Source: Falsiruegeria mediterranea M17
GTDB taxonomy: Bacteria; Pseudomonadota; Alphaproteobacteria; Rhodobacterales; Rhodobacteraceae
Length of the DNA stretch: 64,000 bases
Assembly (NCBI RefSeq): GCF_900302455.1
Contig: NZ_ONZG01000016.1
Span: forward strand, 1 to 64,000
Reading direction: 5' to 3'
How positions within the stretch are numbered: the stretch's first letter is position 1; each line of letters starts with the position of its first letter. Of the stretch, positions 1 to 8,263 are shown one piece after another. The notes beneath the pieces were generated by a model that saw only the letters and a list, made by a program, of their open reading frames with translations, made no database searches and was not told where the DNA came from. The translations under genes were made by a program, and so were the position numbers.

Positions 1-124
1 GCTGGATCTCGGGGCGTTTGTCGACCTCGTCGATCACCCCGGCCAGTTGTTTACACGGAACGGTCGTCACGAATTCGATCCCGTTCGAGATCAGATCATC
101 CGTGATCCTCTTGTCTATGGTCAT
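1..124 (-). CDS. comD: Sulfopyruvate decarboxylase alpha subunit, N-terminal part (window edge)
   Basis: Reading leftwards from an ATG at 124, the frame stays open to base 1 and gives about 41 residues containing VTTVPCKQLAGVI, the N-terminal thiamine-diphosphate enzyme signature of ComD. ComD and ComE together decarboxylate sulfopyruvate to sulfoacetaldehyde, which Xsc then cleaves. The gene is cut by the window edge; comE would be expected further left. It is the last visible gene of the minus-strand sulfonate cluster, 32 bases after the universal stress protein, which fits the route DHPS to sulfolactate to sulfopyruvate to sulfoacetaldehyde. The fragment is short, so the family call rests on this one motif and on the context. 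Confidence 0.75.
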   Translation of the reverse strand, partial: MTIDKRITDDLISNGIEFVTTVPCKQLAGVIDEVDKRPEIQ

Positions 125-156
125 TGGCAATTTGCCTTTTCTTTTGTGGATGGATT

Positions 157-567
157 TCAGGTTCTTCGATAGACGTGAACCGCGCATGGCGCATGGCGCA
201 CGACGCGTGCGGCGGTCGAGCCCAGCAGGTAATCGCTGAACCCCGGACGATGCGATCCGATCACGATGCAATCGATGTCGTTGGCCATGGAATAGTCGAT
301 GATCGATCGGTAGGTGTGCCCCTTGACGATCTCGGGCGTCACACCCTCCAGGCCATTGGTCTTGTCCTTGAGTAGCTGAACTGCCCGTTCAAACCCTTCG
401 CGGACAGCGTCCTTGTCCAGATACGTGGCTACGGATCCTTGGGGGGCTTCGTGAACGTGCAATGCGGTGATCTGACCGCCCGTCGCAAGAAGGGCCTGTG
501 CCACCTGCAAAGTGTCCGGTGACAGGCCGTGGTCCAGGGCCATGGGAACCAGAATACTATTATACAT
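157..567 (-). CDS. Universal stress protein, UspA family
   Basis: A 136-residue single-domain Usp protein starting MYNSILVPM, the usual first beta strand of the fold. Near the C-terminus GSHRPG is followed by LLGSTAARVVRHAPC, matching the phosphate-binding end of ATP-binding Usps, although one residue is missing from the usual GxxG spacing. AGGAG lies seven bases before the ATG. It sits between comD and the DHPS dehydrogenases and is probably cotranscribed with them. Usp genes often accompany TRAP transporter operons; a specific role in sulfonate use cannot be read from the sequence. Confidence 0.85.
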   Translation of the reverse strand: MYNSILVPMALDHGLSPDTLQVAQALLATGGQITALHVHEAPQGSVATYLDKDAVREGFERAVQLLKDKTNGLEGVTPEIVKGHTYRSIIDYSMANDIDCIVIGSHRPGFSDYLLGSTAARVVRHAPCAVHVYRRT

Positions 568-588
568 CGGTGGTCTCCTATTTCGTGG

Positions 589-1569
589 TCAATTCCAGGG
601 GTCCAGCACGATCTTTGGAGCGGCCACGATCCCTTGTCTCAGATCGCGGAAGGCCTGTGCTCCCTGCGACAGCGGGCGTTCTTCGATCCAGTTCAGATCG
701 CCAAGCTTATCATCAAAAATGGCTTGGGCCGTGTCACGGAAATCTTGCGCGGTGTAGGTGTAGGTGCCGATAAAGGTGATCTCCTGCAGGGTTAGTCTAC
801 GGACGTCCAATCCGCCTGTGTCCTCTCCCAGTCCAACATGGGCGATCACACCTCCGGGTTCTGCCAGAGCCGAGGCGAGCTCGCGTGTTTTGGCATAGCC
901 CACGGCGTCAATCACCAATGGGGCAGGGTGGCGCGTGACGGTTTCTGCGGTCTGGCCACACCGCTCGCGCAGAAAGGCGCGGCGGCTGTCATTGGGTTCC
1001 ACGATGGTCACGCTTTCGACCCCCATGGCTTGCAAGGCCAAGGCGGCGGCCAGCCCGATGGCGCCGCCGCCAATCACGATGGCGCGTCGTTCCATGGACG
1101 GATGCAGGGCCTCAAGTGCCAGGCGTGCGGCGTGCCAACTCACCGCCAAGGGCTCTGCCAGTGCCGCCTTGTTCAGGGGCACGCTGGCGGGCACGGTCAC
1201 CAGGTTGCTTTCCGGCATCGAGACATACTGCGCAAAGGCCCCCTCGCGCGGCGGCATCGAGATGATCTGCCGCTCGGTGCACAGGTTTTCGCGTCCTGCA
1301 ACGCAGGCCGCGCAGACCCCGCAATTCACCAACGGGTTGATTGTCACGCGTCGCCCGCTTTGCGGCCCGCCTTCGATCACCCCGGCCGCCTCGTGTCCCA
1401 GGATCAGCGGGGCGGGGCGGCGGGCGTCGTGGCCCAAATAGGCATGCATGTCCGAACCGCAGATGCCGACCGCCGCCACCCGAACCAGATGCTCGCCCAC
1501 GTTTGAGATCGGGCCGGTCGTGTCGCGATAAGCCAGCGTTTCAACGCCTTCATAGATCAGAGCCTTCAT
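589..1569 (-). CDS. Zinc-dependent alcohol dehydrogenase (HpsO/HpsP-type DHPS dehydrogenase)
   Basis: A 326-residue medium-chain dehydrogenase. Seen: GICGSD with the catalytic zinc cysteine near residue 37, LGHEAAG with the His-Glu pair, the four-cysteine structural zinc loop CGVCAACVAGRENLC, and the Rossmann motif GGGAIGLAAAL near residue 167. Its start overlaps the end of the preceding SDR gene by four bases (ATGA type), so the two are translationally coupled. In DHPS-degrading bacteria two dehydrogenases (HpsO and HpsP) interconvert the DHPS enantiomers through the 2-keto form before HpsN acts. The neighbourhood supports that role; which of the two names applies is not decidable here. Confidence 0.75.
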   Translation of the reverse strand: MKALIYEGVETLAYRDTTGPISNVGEHLVRVAAVGICGSDMHAYLGHDARRPAPLILGHEAAGVIEGGPQSGRRVTINPLVNCGVCAACVAGRENLCTERQIISMPPREGAFAQYVSMPESNLVTVPASVPLNKAALAEPLAVSWHAARLALEALHPSMERRAIVIGGGAIGLAAALALQAMGVESVTIVEPNDSRRAFLRERCGQTAETVTRHPAPLVIDAVGYAKTRELASALAEPGGVIAHVGLGEDTGGLDVRRLTLQEITFIGTYTYTAQDFRDTAQAIFDDKLGDLNWIEERPLSQGAQAFRDLRQGIVAAPKIVLDPWN

Positions 1570-2327
1570 TTCGCTGTGAATCCTCCATCCACCATCAAGG
1601 TTTGCCCCGTCACGTAGCCAGACGCGTCAGAGCATAGAAACAGCAGCGGGCCGTCCATGTCGCTGAGCAGCCCATTGCGTCCGATACAAGTTTGCGCTGC
1701 GTTGCGAGCGGCGCGGGCATCGTCGGCAAAAACGGCTTGGGTCAATTCGGTTGGAAAGAAACCGGGTCCGATGGCGTTTGCTGTGATGCCGTGTGGTGAC
1801 CAGGCTTCGGCCATGGCGCGCGTCAGCTGTGATATGCCGCCCTTGCTGGCCCCGTACGCAATGCCGCCGGGAAAGGCGCGGGTGCTTTGCAGCGAGGCGA
1901 AATTGACGATCCGACCCCAGCCTTTGGCCTTCATTTCGGGCACAAAAGCCTGGCTTAGGAAGAAGGGCGCAGACAGATTGAGCGCAAGCGTCATGTCCCA
2001 CCCGTCATCTGTCACGTCATCCGCTGCCTGCCGCGTGTTGACGCCTGCAGCATGGACCAGGATGTCGGGTGCCCCAAAAGGCGCACTAATAGCGTCGCAG
2101 GTCGACGGTAACGCGTCCCGATCCGCAACATCGGCGACCACATAGGTCGAGCAGTCGCCGATCTCTCCACAGGTCTCGCGCAGCGCCTCTTCACGCCGCG
2201 CCACAACCACGACCTTGGCTCCGGCCGCGGCCAAAGTGCGCGCGGCTTGTCGCCCCAGACCCGAGCTGGCACCGGTGATGGAAGCAACCTTGCCGCTCAG
2301 GTCAAAGAGATGTCTTGGGTCAGCCAT
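1566..2327 (-). CDS. Short-chain dehydrogenase (HpsO/HpsP-type DHPS dehydrogenase)
   Basis: A 253-residue classical SDR: cofactor motif TGASSGLG at about residues 18-25, catalytic YGASK, and the usual SDR ending GGFTAK. The gene overlaps hpsN upstream by eight bases and the zinc dehydrogenase downstream by four, so the three form a coupled dehydrogenase set. By analogy with known DHPS clusters it probably works with the zinc enzyme on the C2 hydroxyl of 2,3-dihydroxypropane-1-sulfonate so that both enantiomers reach HpsN. Substrate is inferred from context only. Confidence 0.75.
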   Translation of the reverse strand: MADPRHLFDLSGKVASITGASSGLGRQAARTLAAAGAKVVVVARREEALRETCGEIGDCSTYVVADVADRDALPSTCDAISAPFGAPDILVHAAGVNTRQAADDVTDDGWDMTLALNLSAPFFLSQAFVPEMKAKGWGRIVNFASLQSTRAFPGGIAYGASKGGISQLTRAMAEAWSPHGITANAIGPGFFPTELTQAVFADDARAARNAAQTCIGRNGLLSDMDGPLLFLCSDASGYVTGQTLMVDGGFTAK

Positions 2328-3627
2328 TTGCAGTCAGATCAAAGGTTTCGTCCGGGAAATACTTGGCCAAACGCACATCAGCTGCGCGAGCATGCCCCTC
2401 CATCCCTTCGAGGCGCGAGATGCGGGCCGTGGCCTCGGCCACGGCTTTCGATCCTTCGCGGGTGGCGCGCTGCCAGGTGACGATTTTCATGTATTTGTGT
2501 ACGCTGAGACCGCCGGTATAGCTGGCCGCGCGCGAGGTGGGCAGCACGTGGTTGGTACCGGTTGCCTTGTCGCCATAGGATACGGTGGTTTCTTCGCCAA
2601 GGAACAGCGAGCCATAGCAGGTCAATCGGGCCAGCCACCAATCCAGATCTTCGGCCTGTACGGTCAAATGCTCGGGCGCATACTCATCGGAACAGGCAGC
2701 CATCGCCTCACGGTCGGAACACAGGATTACCTCGGCATAGTCGCGCCAAGCGGCCGAGGCGTTGTCGCGGTTCACATCCGGCAGATCATCAATCAGGCCC
2801 GGAACCAATTCCATCACCTCTTCGGCCAACTTACGGTCATCCGTGACCAACCAGACGGGTGAGTTGTAGCCATGCTCGGCCTGGCTCACCAGGTCGGTGG
2901 CGACGATATGGGCGTCCGCCGTTGAATCGGCCAGGATCAGGCTGTCGGTGGGGCCTGCAATCATGTCGATGCCGACACGACCAAAAAGGATGCGCTTGGC
3001 TTCGGCCACGAACTGGTTGCCGGGGCCGACAAGAATGTTGGCTTTGGGCAGGCCAAACAGACCGAATGTCATTGCCGCGACTCCCTGCACACCGCCCATG
3101 GCCATGATCTTGTCCGCGCCACAGATGTGGGCGGCATAAACAATAGCCGGGGCCACACCAACGCCAGGGCGGGGGGGCGAGCAGGCGGTGATGTGCTTGC
3201 AGCCTGCCACCTTGGCGGTGGTCACGGTCATGATCGCGCTTGCGATGTGGCTGTAGCGTCCGCCTGGCACATAACATCCCGCCGCATCCACGGGGATCGC
3301 TTTTTGACCTGTGACGAAGCCCGGCGCGATCTCGGTCTCGACATCGCTGACAGTGCTTTTTTGCAGCTCGGCAAAGCGGCGGACATTGTCATGGGCAAAG
3401 CGGATGTCAGCCTTGAGCTTTTCTGGCACCAGGTCACAGGCGGCCTCGATCTCTTCGGCAGTCAAAAGAACGTTGCCCTCGTACTGGTCGAATTTGGCGG
3501 CGTATTTCATCGCAACCGCATCTCCACCCGCTTCGATCTCGTCGAGGATCTCCTTGACGATCAGATGGGTCTCGGCGGCGTTCGATTTAGGGGTCAACGT
3601 TGCCTGCTTGAGGTATTCGCGTGTCAT
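2320..3627 (-). CDS. hpsN: Sulfopropanediol 3-dehydrogenase (histidinol dehydrogenase fold)
   Basis: A 435-residue protein of the histidinol dehydrogenase family. Seen: GCYVPGGRY, NILVGPGNQFVAEAKR, the metal-ligand region SQAEHG, and the catalytic region EYAPEHL. It is not a biosynthetic HisD: no his genes are near, and it is flanked by two other dehydrogenases, a TRAP transporter and comD. HpsN oxidises (R)-2,3-dihydroxypropane-1-sulfonate at C3 twice with NAD to give (R)-sulfolactate. The gene is the first dehydrogenase after the TRAP genes (12 bases from DctM) and overlaps the SDR gene. Family and context agree well. Confidence 0.85.
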   Translation of the reverse strand: MTREYLKQATLTPKSNAAETHLIVKEILDEIEAGGDAVAMKYAAKFDQYEGNVLLTAEEIEAACDLVPEKLKADIRFAHDNVRRFAELQKSTVSDVETEIAPGFVTGQKAIPVDAAGCYVPGGRYSHIASAIMTVTTAKVAGCKHITACSPPRPGVGVAPAIVYAAHICGADKIMAMGGVQGVAAMTFGLFGLPKANILVGPGNQFVAEAKRILFGRVGIDMIAGPTDSLILADSTADAHIVATDLVSQAEHGYNSPVWLVTDDRKLAEEVMELVPGLIDDLPDVNRDNASAAWRDYAEVILCSDREAMAACSDEYAPEHLTVQAEDLDWWLARLTCYGSLFLGEETTVSYGDKATGTNHVLPTSRAASYTGGLSVHKYMKIVTWQRATREGSKAVAEATARISRLEGMEGHARAADVRLAKYFPDETFDLTANG

Positions 3628-3639
3628 TGCAGGGAAATC

Positions 3640-4968
3640 CTATTTGTAGATATCAGGGAGAAGGGTTGTCGAAATCGCAGGTACATATGCGATCAAGAGT
3701 ACCACGATCAGCATGGTCAGAACAAAGGGCACAGCGCGCGCCGCGATCTTGAGGATCGATTCACCGGTGATGCCAGAGACCACAAAGAGGTTGAGGCCAA
3801 GCGGCGGCGTGATGAAGCCAACACCAAGCGCGGTGATCATCATGATGCAGAACTGAATCTCGTTCATGCCTATGTTGTCCGCCAGCGGCTTCAGGATCGG
3901 TGCGAGGATCACGATGTTCGGCGTTGTTTCCATTACGCAACCAGCGGCGATCAGGATGCCGATCATCAGCAGGATCAGCACGGCCGGGTCATCGGTCAGG
4001 CCGGTCACGGCTGTGACAAATCCTTGCGGAACGCCCATGATCGCCAGAGCTTCGGCCAGGGGGGCTGAGAAGGCGATGATCGGCAGGATGACACCATTGA
4101 CCTTGGCCGAGCTCACCAGCATGGCCGGAAAGTCCGACAACTTCAGGGTCTTCAAAATGAAGCCCATGATGATGGTGACGACCACGGCGGTCGCGCCTGC
4201 CTCGGTCGGGGTCAGACGACCCGAGAAGATGCCATAGAAGATGATGCCGGGAACGATGAAGGCGTACCAACCGGATTTCAGTGATTTGACCAGGTTGGCG
4301 GACCATTCACCCATGCTCATGTTGCCGCCGCTTTCATAGCTGTAGAGGCGGTTCATGATGATGTTGGTGACCAGGATCGAAATCAGAATAGCCAAGCCAG
4401 GTATGAGGGCGGCGAGGAAAAGCGTCGAAGCGGAAATGCCCAAGACAAGGCCAATGATGATATAGGCGATCGAGGGCGGGATCAGGATGCCAGTACAGGC
4501 ACCCGCCGCGACCAGCGCGCAGGCATAGGGGCGGGGATAGCCGCTTTCGACCAAGCGGTTGATGGTCATCCGACCAACCGCTGCAGCACCCGCTGCGTCC
4601 GAGCCAGAGATGGCCGCGAACATGCCGCAAACCAGAACCGTAGCCGAGCCAAAGCCGCCCTTGGTCCAGCAGGTCAGCGCCTCGGCCACGTCCAGAAACT
4701 TGCGACTGAGACCGGTACGCACCAGCACGTCGCCAGTCAGGATAAAGAGCGGAACGGCGGTCAGGGCAAAGGCGTCGATGCCGGTGAACAGGCTCTCGCC
4801 AACTGCGCTTAGCGGCAAGTCACCTGACATGATAAGCATGGTGATCGCAGCGGCACCGATGGCGGCCCAGACAGGCACGGCCATGGCGATGAGACCCACG
4901 AACATGAGAACGGGCAGATAGAAATCCCAGCCAAGTTCAACGGTTTGATTGACTTGTTGCCAAAGCAT
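3640..4968 (-). CDS. TRAP transporter large permease DctM (HpsM-like)
   Basis: A 442-residue polytopic protein of the TRAP large-subunit family with about twelve hydrophobic segments and typical features such as GSDAAGAAAVG and ILIPPSIAYIIIG. The ATG at 4968 is preferred because AGGGGA lies seven bases before it; an in-frame TTG at 4983 overlaps the dctQ stop and has no ribosome site. It forms the ion-driven channel that works with the DctQ and DctP subunits. The cluster context points to uptake of DHPS or another C3 sulfonate (the HpsKLM system), by inference. Confidence 0.88.
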   Translation of the reverse strand: MLWQQVNQTVELGWDFYLPVLMFVGLIAMAVPVWAAIGAAAITMLIMSGDLPLSAVGESLFTGIDAFALTAVPLFILTGDVLVRTGLSRKFLDVAEALTCWTKGGFGSATVLVCGMFAAISGSDAAGAAAVGRMTINRLVESGYPRPYACALVAAGACTGILIPPSIAYIIIGLVLGISASTLFLAALIPGLAILISILVTNIIMNRLYSYESGGNMSMGEWSANLVKSLKSGWYAFIVPGIIFYGIFSGRLTPTEAGATAVVVTIIMGFILKTLKLSDFPAMLVSSAKVNGVILPIIAFSAPLAEALAIMGVPQGFVTAVTGLTDDPAVLILLMIGILIAAGCVMETTPNIVILAPILKPLADNIGMNEIQFCIMMITALGVGFITPPLGLNLFVVSGITGESILKIAARAVPFVLTMLIVVLLIAYVPAISTTLLPDIYK

Positions 4969-4979
4969 GTCGCGTCCCC

Positions 4980-5492
4980 TCAATCAAACATTTTTTCGCC
5001 TTCGAACACGGGGCGACCGGTTCGAAAGTCATTGATATCGCGCCACAAAGACTGCAGCAGACGCCAGGTCATCAGGCCAAAGCCAAGCGGGACGGCCATT
5101 AGGAACCACACCATCGAGATGCGCAGGCCGTGGCTCACCGAGCCGAATTTGGCCGAGACATGCACCGTCTCATACGACCAATAGAGGGCGACCAAGGCCA
5201 CCAAGAGCATCACGAGATCGCCAAAGATGTAGAACACTGCCTTCATCCGCGGCCCGAAGTAATGCAGGATCACGTCGATGCGGATGTGCGCGCGATCTTT
5301 GACCGCTGCTGCCGCTCCGATCCAGGCGAGGTAGATGAAGGAATAGCGCACGATCTCTTCACCCCAGATCGAGGAATAGGCAAAAAGCTCGCGTCGGATG
5401 ACCTCGATCGCCATCGTGGCCACCAACATCACGTAAAACGTCAGAAGCAGCCAGCGCTCTGCGTTTTGATCGATTGATCGCAGGATACTCAT
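4980..5492 (-). CDS. TRAP transporter small permease DctQ (HpsL-like)
   Basis: A 170-residue protein with four transmembrane helices, family-typical for DctQ: the first helix is followed by EVIRRELF and the later segment carries RAHIRIDV. The start MSILRSIDQ at 5492 is chosen because AAGGA precedes it by about seven bases; a longer frame to 5546 adds residues unlike the family. DctQ bridges DctM and, with it, docks the substrate-loaded DctP. The stop lies 11 bases before the DctM start. Confidence 0.87.
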   Translation of the reverse strand: MSILRSIDQNAERWLLLTFYVMLVATMAIEVIRRELFAYSSIWGEEIVRYSFIYLAWIGAAAAVKDRAHIRIDVILHYFGPRMKAVFYIFGDLVMLLVALVALYWSYETVHVSAKFGSVSHGLRISMVWFLMAVPLGFGLMTWRLLQSLWRDINDFRTGRPVFEGEKMFD

Positions 5493-5570
5493 TGTAAATC
5501 CTTGGCATTCGACATGTCTTGAGATCCGCCATGCGGCGGCAGTCACAAGTCATGTCGTGAAAGGGGTAGG

Positions 5571-5594
5571 GCAGGCACCGGGGCGGGTGCCTGC
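5571..5594 (-). promoter_or_regulatory. Intercistronic stem-loop between dctP and dctQ
   Basis: Arms GCAGGCACC (5571-5579) and GGTGCCTGC (5586-5594) pair perfectly over nine bases just after the dctP stop. There is no T-run, so it looks like an mRNA stabilising or attenuating hairpin rather than a full terminator. Such hairpins commonly raise binding-protein mRNA over permease mRNA in transporter operons. Confidence 0.6.
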
Positions 5595-5605
5595 AAGATT
5601 TGGCG

Positions 5606-6751
5606 TCAGGCGTCGTGCACGAAGTACTTGCCTTGTGTGCCGGCGGCCTCTTCCATCTTGGCAAAGTTGTCCATCGACCCTGCCAGTTCTTTCTTGAAGT
5701 CGTCCCATTCGGACCGCTGATAACCACCGGCCTCTTTCCATTCGCCAAGCTGATCGTCGCTGAGCGAGTGGAATTGCACGCCTGCTTTGGTCAGTTCTGA
5801 CATCGCAAAAGCGCGCGCAGATGGGACCTTGGACAGGTTCTGGTGCCCGGTCATTTCCGAACCCCACATCACACCCTCTTGCACGTCCGACGGCAGCGAG
5901 TTGAACCATTCCAGGTTACAAGAATAGACCTGACTGTCCGGCACGGCTTGGGTAAAGGTCACATGGCTCAGGATATCCTTGAAACCAAAGACATAAAGCG
6001 CGCCGACGGACGGATCGAGCGCATCGGCCACGCCCTGTTTGATTGCCGACGGTGTCTCACCCCACGCGACGGGGGTCGGGTTGGCACCGACCATGCGATA
6101 GTATTGCTGCAGCATCTTTGAGCCCGGGACGCGGAATTTGACGCCGGACATGTCGCCGGGGCTCATCACCTTGTTGCCACCTTTGCGGACCGCGACGACG
6201 CGGGGGTCGATGTTGACGTAAAACAGCGCCTTGAAGCCGTTTGCTTCGACCTTGGGTTCCACTTCGGATTTCCAGAACCCGGACGTGACCAGATTAGTGA
6301 AACGCTGGTTAGAGCCACAAAGATAAGGCATGTTGATCAGGTCAACGGTCGAGGCAAACGGCGCAAAGTTCGACAGCGAATGCTGTGCCGCCTGGATGGT
6401 GCCGCCCTGAACCTTTTGCACAAGTGCGCCGCCCGCGCCCAACTGCCCGCCCGGGGCCAGCTTGACGTAGACCTTGCCGTTGGTGGCATTCTGGATGTTT
6501 TCCTTAAGGTCCAGCTGCATGATCGGATAGCTGCGCGATGCGCCCAGAACATAGGCCGTGGCCACGGTCATGATGTGCTCGGCCGCGGCCTCGCGCTCTT
6601 TTTCTTCTTTCGCGGTTTGCGCAGCCGCTTCGGATGACCAAAGAACCCCACCAGCCCCTGCCACCAGGGCCGCAGTAAAGCCGCCGCTGGCGCTGAGTTT
6701 CAGAAAATTGCGACGCTCTGCGGATTTCAATCCGTCCTTCTTGATTGTCAT
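5606..6751 (-). CDS. TRAP transporter substrate-binding protein DctP, Tat-exported (HpsK-like)
   Basis: A 381-residue periplasmic binding protein. The N-terminus carries a twin-arginine signal (ERRNFLKLS, then a hydrophobic stretch ending near SSEAAAQTA), so export is probably by Tat after folding. The rest is DctP family, including KVYVKLAPGGQLGAGG and GMWGSEM-like C-terminal elements. It is the first large gene of the minus-strand transporter operon, separated from dctQ by a stem-loop. The ligand is inferred from neighbours to be DHPS or a similar C3 sulfonate. Confidence 0.87.
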   Translation of the reverse strand: MTIKKDGLKSAERRNFLKLSASGGFTAALVAGAGGVLWSSEAAAQTAKEEKEREAAAEHIMTVATAYVLGASRSYPIMQLDLKENIQNATNGKVYVKLAPGGQLGAGGALVQKVQGGTIQAAQHSLSNFAPFASTVDLINMPYLCGSNQRFTNLVTSGFWKSEVEPKVEANGFKALFYVNIDPRVVAVRKGGNKVMSPGDMSGVKFRVPGSKMLQQYYRMVGANPTPVAWGETPSAIKQGVADALDPSVGALYVFGFKDILSHVTFTQAVPDSQVYSCNLEWFNSLPSDVQEGVMWGSEMTGHQNLSKVPSARAFAMSELTKAGVQFHSLSDDQLGEWKEAGGYQRSEWDDFKKELAGSMDNFAKMEEAAGTQGKYFVHDA

Positions 6752-6774
6752 GGTGTCTCCTCCCTTTGAATGTG

Positions 6775-6963
6775 TCAGCTGCCGTTCTTCTTCTCAGATG
6801 CGTCAGCTTCTTGTTTCAGAATTGCGACGACGAACAGGATCGCCGCCGCAAACAGAACCAGCATTTCCCCAACGTCGCCAAGGAACGCCCTGTTTGCAAA
6901 AGCCCCCAGGGCAACATTTGCGAAAAAGCAGACAAATATGGCGATTGAAGCAGCCAGAAACAT
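6775..6963 (-). CDS. Small two-helix membrane protein at the head of the TRAP operon
   Basis: A 62-residue protein from the ATG at 6963, which has GGGAGGG just upstream. It holds two hydrophobic helices (about residues 1-18 and 32-48) and a charged tail KQEADASEKKNGS. Nothing else is recognisable. It lies between the operators and the TRAP binding-protein gene on the same strand, so it is probably the first gene of the operon and controlled by the LacI regulator. I do not know its function; small proteins in this position occur in other TRAP clusters. Confidence 0.6.
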   Translation of the reverse strand: MFLAASIAIFVCFFANVALGAFANRAFLGDVGEMLVLFAAAILFVVAILKQEADASEKKNGS

Positions 6964-7000
6964 CAAACCCTCCCCGGAATGAATCGGTTCTGAATAACGT

Positions 7001-7036
7001 TGTAAGCGCTTACATAGAAAATGCAAGCGCTTACAT
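7001..7036. promoter_or_regulatory. Two tandem LacI-family operators
   Basis: TGTAAGCGCTTACA at 7001-7014 is a perfect palindrome, and TGCAAGCGCTTACA at 7022-7035 differs from it at one base. Both carry the central CG-step typical of LacI/GalR sites (AAGCGCTT). Their centres are 21 bp apart, two helical turns, so two dimers would bind the same face. They lie between the minus-strand sulfonate/TRAP operon (from 6963) and the plus-strand regulator gene (from 7100), and probably control both. Confidence 0.85.
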
Positions 7037-7099
7037 GAAGGAATGGCATTTTACCGTATTTGTGCTACACACGACAAAACTGATAGAGCAGATGGCACA

Positions 7100-8122
7100 A
7101 TGGGAAAAAGCCGTACCGCACCAACACTTAACGATGTCGCGAAAGAGGCAGGGGTCTCCACGGCCACCGTGTCGCGGTGTCTGAATTCTCCGGCGCGGGT
7201 CGTTGATGAAACCCGCAAGCGGGTGCTCAAGGCCGTCGACAAGCTGGGTTACACGCCCAACATCGCGGCCCGGATCATGGCGGCCAATCGCAGTTACAGC
7301 ATCGGTGCGATCATCCCGACCATGGATAATGCCATCTTTGCGCGCGGACTTCAGGCGTTTCAGGATCAGCTGCGCGAAAAAGGGTATTCCCTGCTGGTGG
7401 CCAGCTCGGCCTATCGTCCCGAGATCGAAAAGGACCAGATCCGGACCTTGGTTGCACGCGGGGTTGACGGCCTTTTGCTCATCGGACATGAGCGCAAGCA
7501 CGAGATTTACGACTATCTTGAACAGCATCAGGTGCCTGCTTTGGTTGCCTGGTCCTACATGCCCGAGGCCAGGCAACCGTCGGTCGGGTTCGACAATCGG
7601 GGGGCCATGTGCGATCTGGCCCGCCGCGTATTGGCGGCCGGTCATCGGCACATTGGGTTGATCTCGGGCGTGACCGAAGGCAACGATCGCGCGCTCAGCC
7701 GAGTCGAGGGTGTTCGTGATGCGCTGGCCAAAGCGGGCCATGGCGCAGAGACGATGACGCTGATTGAAACACCCTATGGCATCGACAATGGCGCCCGGGC
7801 CTTTGCCGAGATGATGCAGCGAAATCCACGCCCTACTGCTGTGATGTGCGGCAACGATGTGCTGGCGGTGGGCGCACTGCGTGAGGCGCAGAGTCTGGGG
7901 ATTTCGGTGCCGGGTGAGGTCGCAATAACCGGGTTCGACGACATCGAATTGGCGGAGATCATTTCGCCGTCGCTGACTACTGTACACGTGCCCCATCGCG
8001 AAATGGGCCGCAAAGCCGCATCCGAGCTGATCGACATGGTCGAGGGACGCTCTGCGGGTCAATCGACCTGTATAAGCACGCACATTGTCTCACGCCATTC
8101 CCTGGTCGCGCCCAAGAACTGA
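7100..8122 (+). CDS. LacI-family transcriptional regulator of the sulfonate cluster
   Basis: A 340-residue LacI/GalR protein. The helix-turn-helix is at the N-terminus (TLNDVAKEAGVSTATVSRCL, residues 8-27) followed by the hinge helix region (YTPNIAARIMA) and a periplasmic-binding-protein-like sensor domain to the end. The ATG at 7100 fits the family; an upstream in-frame ATG at 7043 would add 19 residues foreign to LacI proteins and overlap no obvious ribosome site. It is divergent from the TRAP/hps operon with two operators between, so it most likely represses that operon until a sulfonate or its metabolite binds. Confidence 0.88.
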   Translation: MGKSRTAPTLNDVAKEAGVSTATVSRCLNSPARVVDETRKRVLKAVDKLGYTPNIAARIMAANRSYSIGAIIPTMDNAIFARGLQAFQDQLREKGYSLLVASSAYRPEIEKDQIRTLVARGVDGLLLIGHERKHEIYDYLEQHQVPALVAWSYMPEARQPSVGFDNRGAMCDLARRVLAAGHRHIGLISGVTEGNDRALSRVEGVRDALAKAGHGAETMTLIETPYGIDNGARAFAEMMQRNPRPTAVMCGNDVLAVGALREAQSLGISVPGEVAITGFDDIELAEIISPSLTTVHVPHREMGRKAASELIDMVEGRSAGQSTCISTHIVSRHSLVAPKN

Positions 8123-8146
8123 GGTGCCGAACCGATGCTCGGTGGG

Positions 8147-8236
8147 CTCCCGCCCGTCGTCGATGTTTCTTGCGAAACACCTCCTCCCGTTGGGCCGGGC
8201 GCCGCGCTGACGCGCGGCGCGGCACCGCAGAACGCT
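8147..8236 (+). repeat. Dispersed GC-rich intergenic repeat, copy a
   Basis: Starts CTCCCGCCCGTCGTCGATG, has the core CTCCTCCCGTTGGGCCGGGC, then a hairpin GCGCCGCGC / GCGCGGCGC (8199-8207 with 8212-8220) and ends GCACCGCAGAA. It fills the space between the convergent ends of the LacI gene and the MFS gene. Confidence 0.75.
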
Positions 8237-8263
8237 GGCGATCATGTCGGGTCTATTTCGTGC

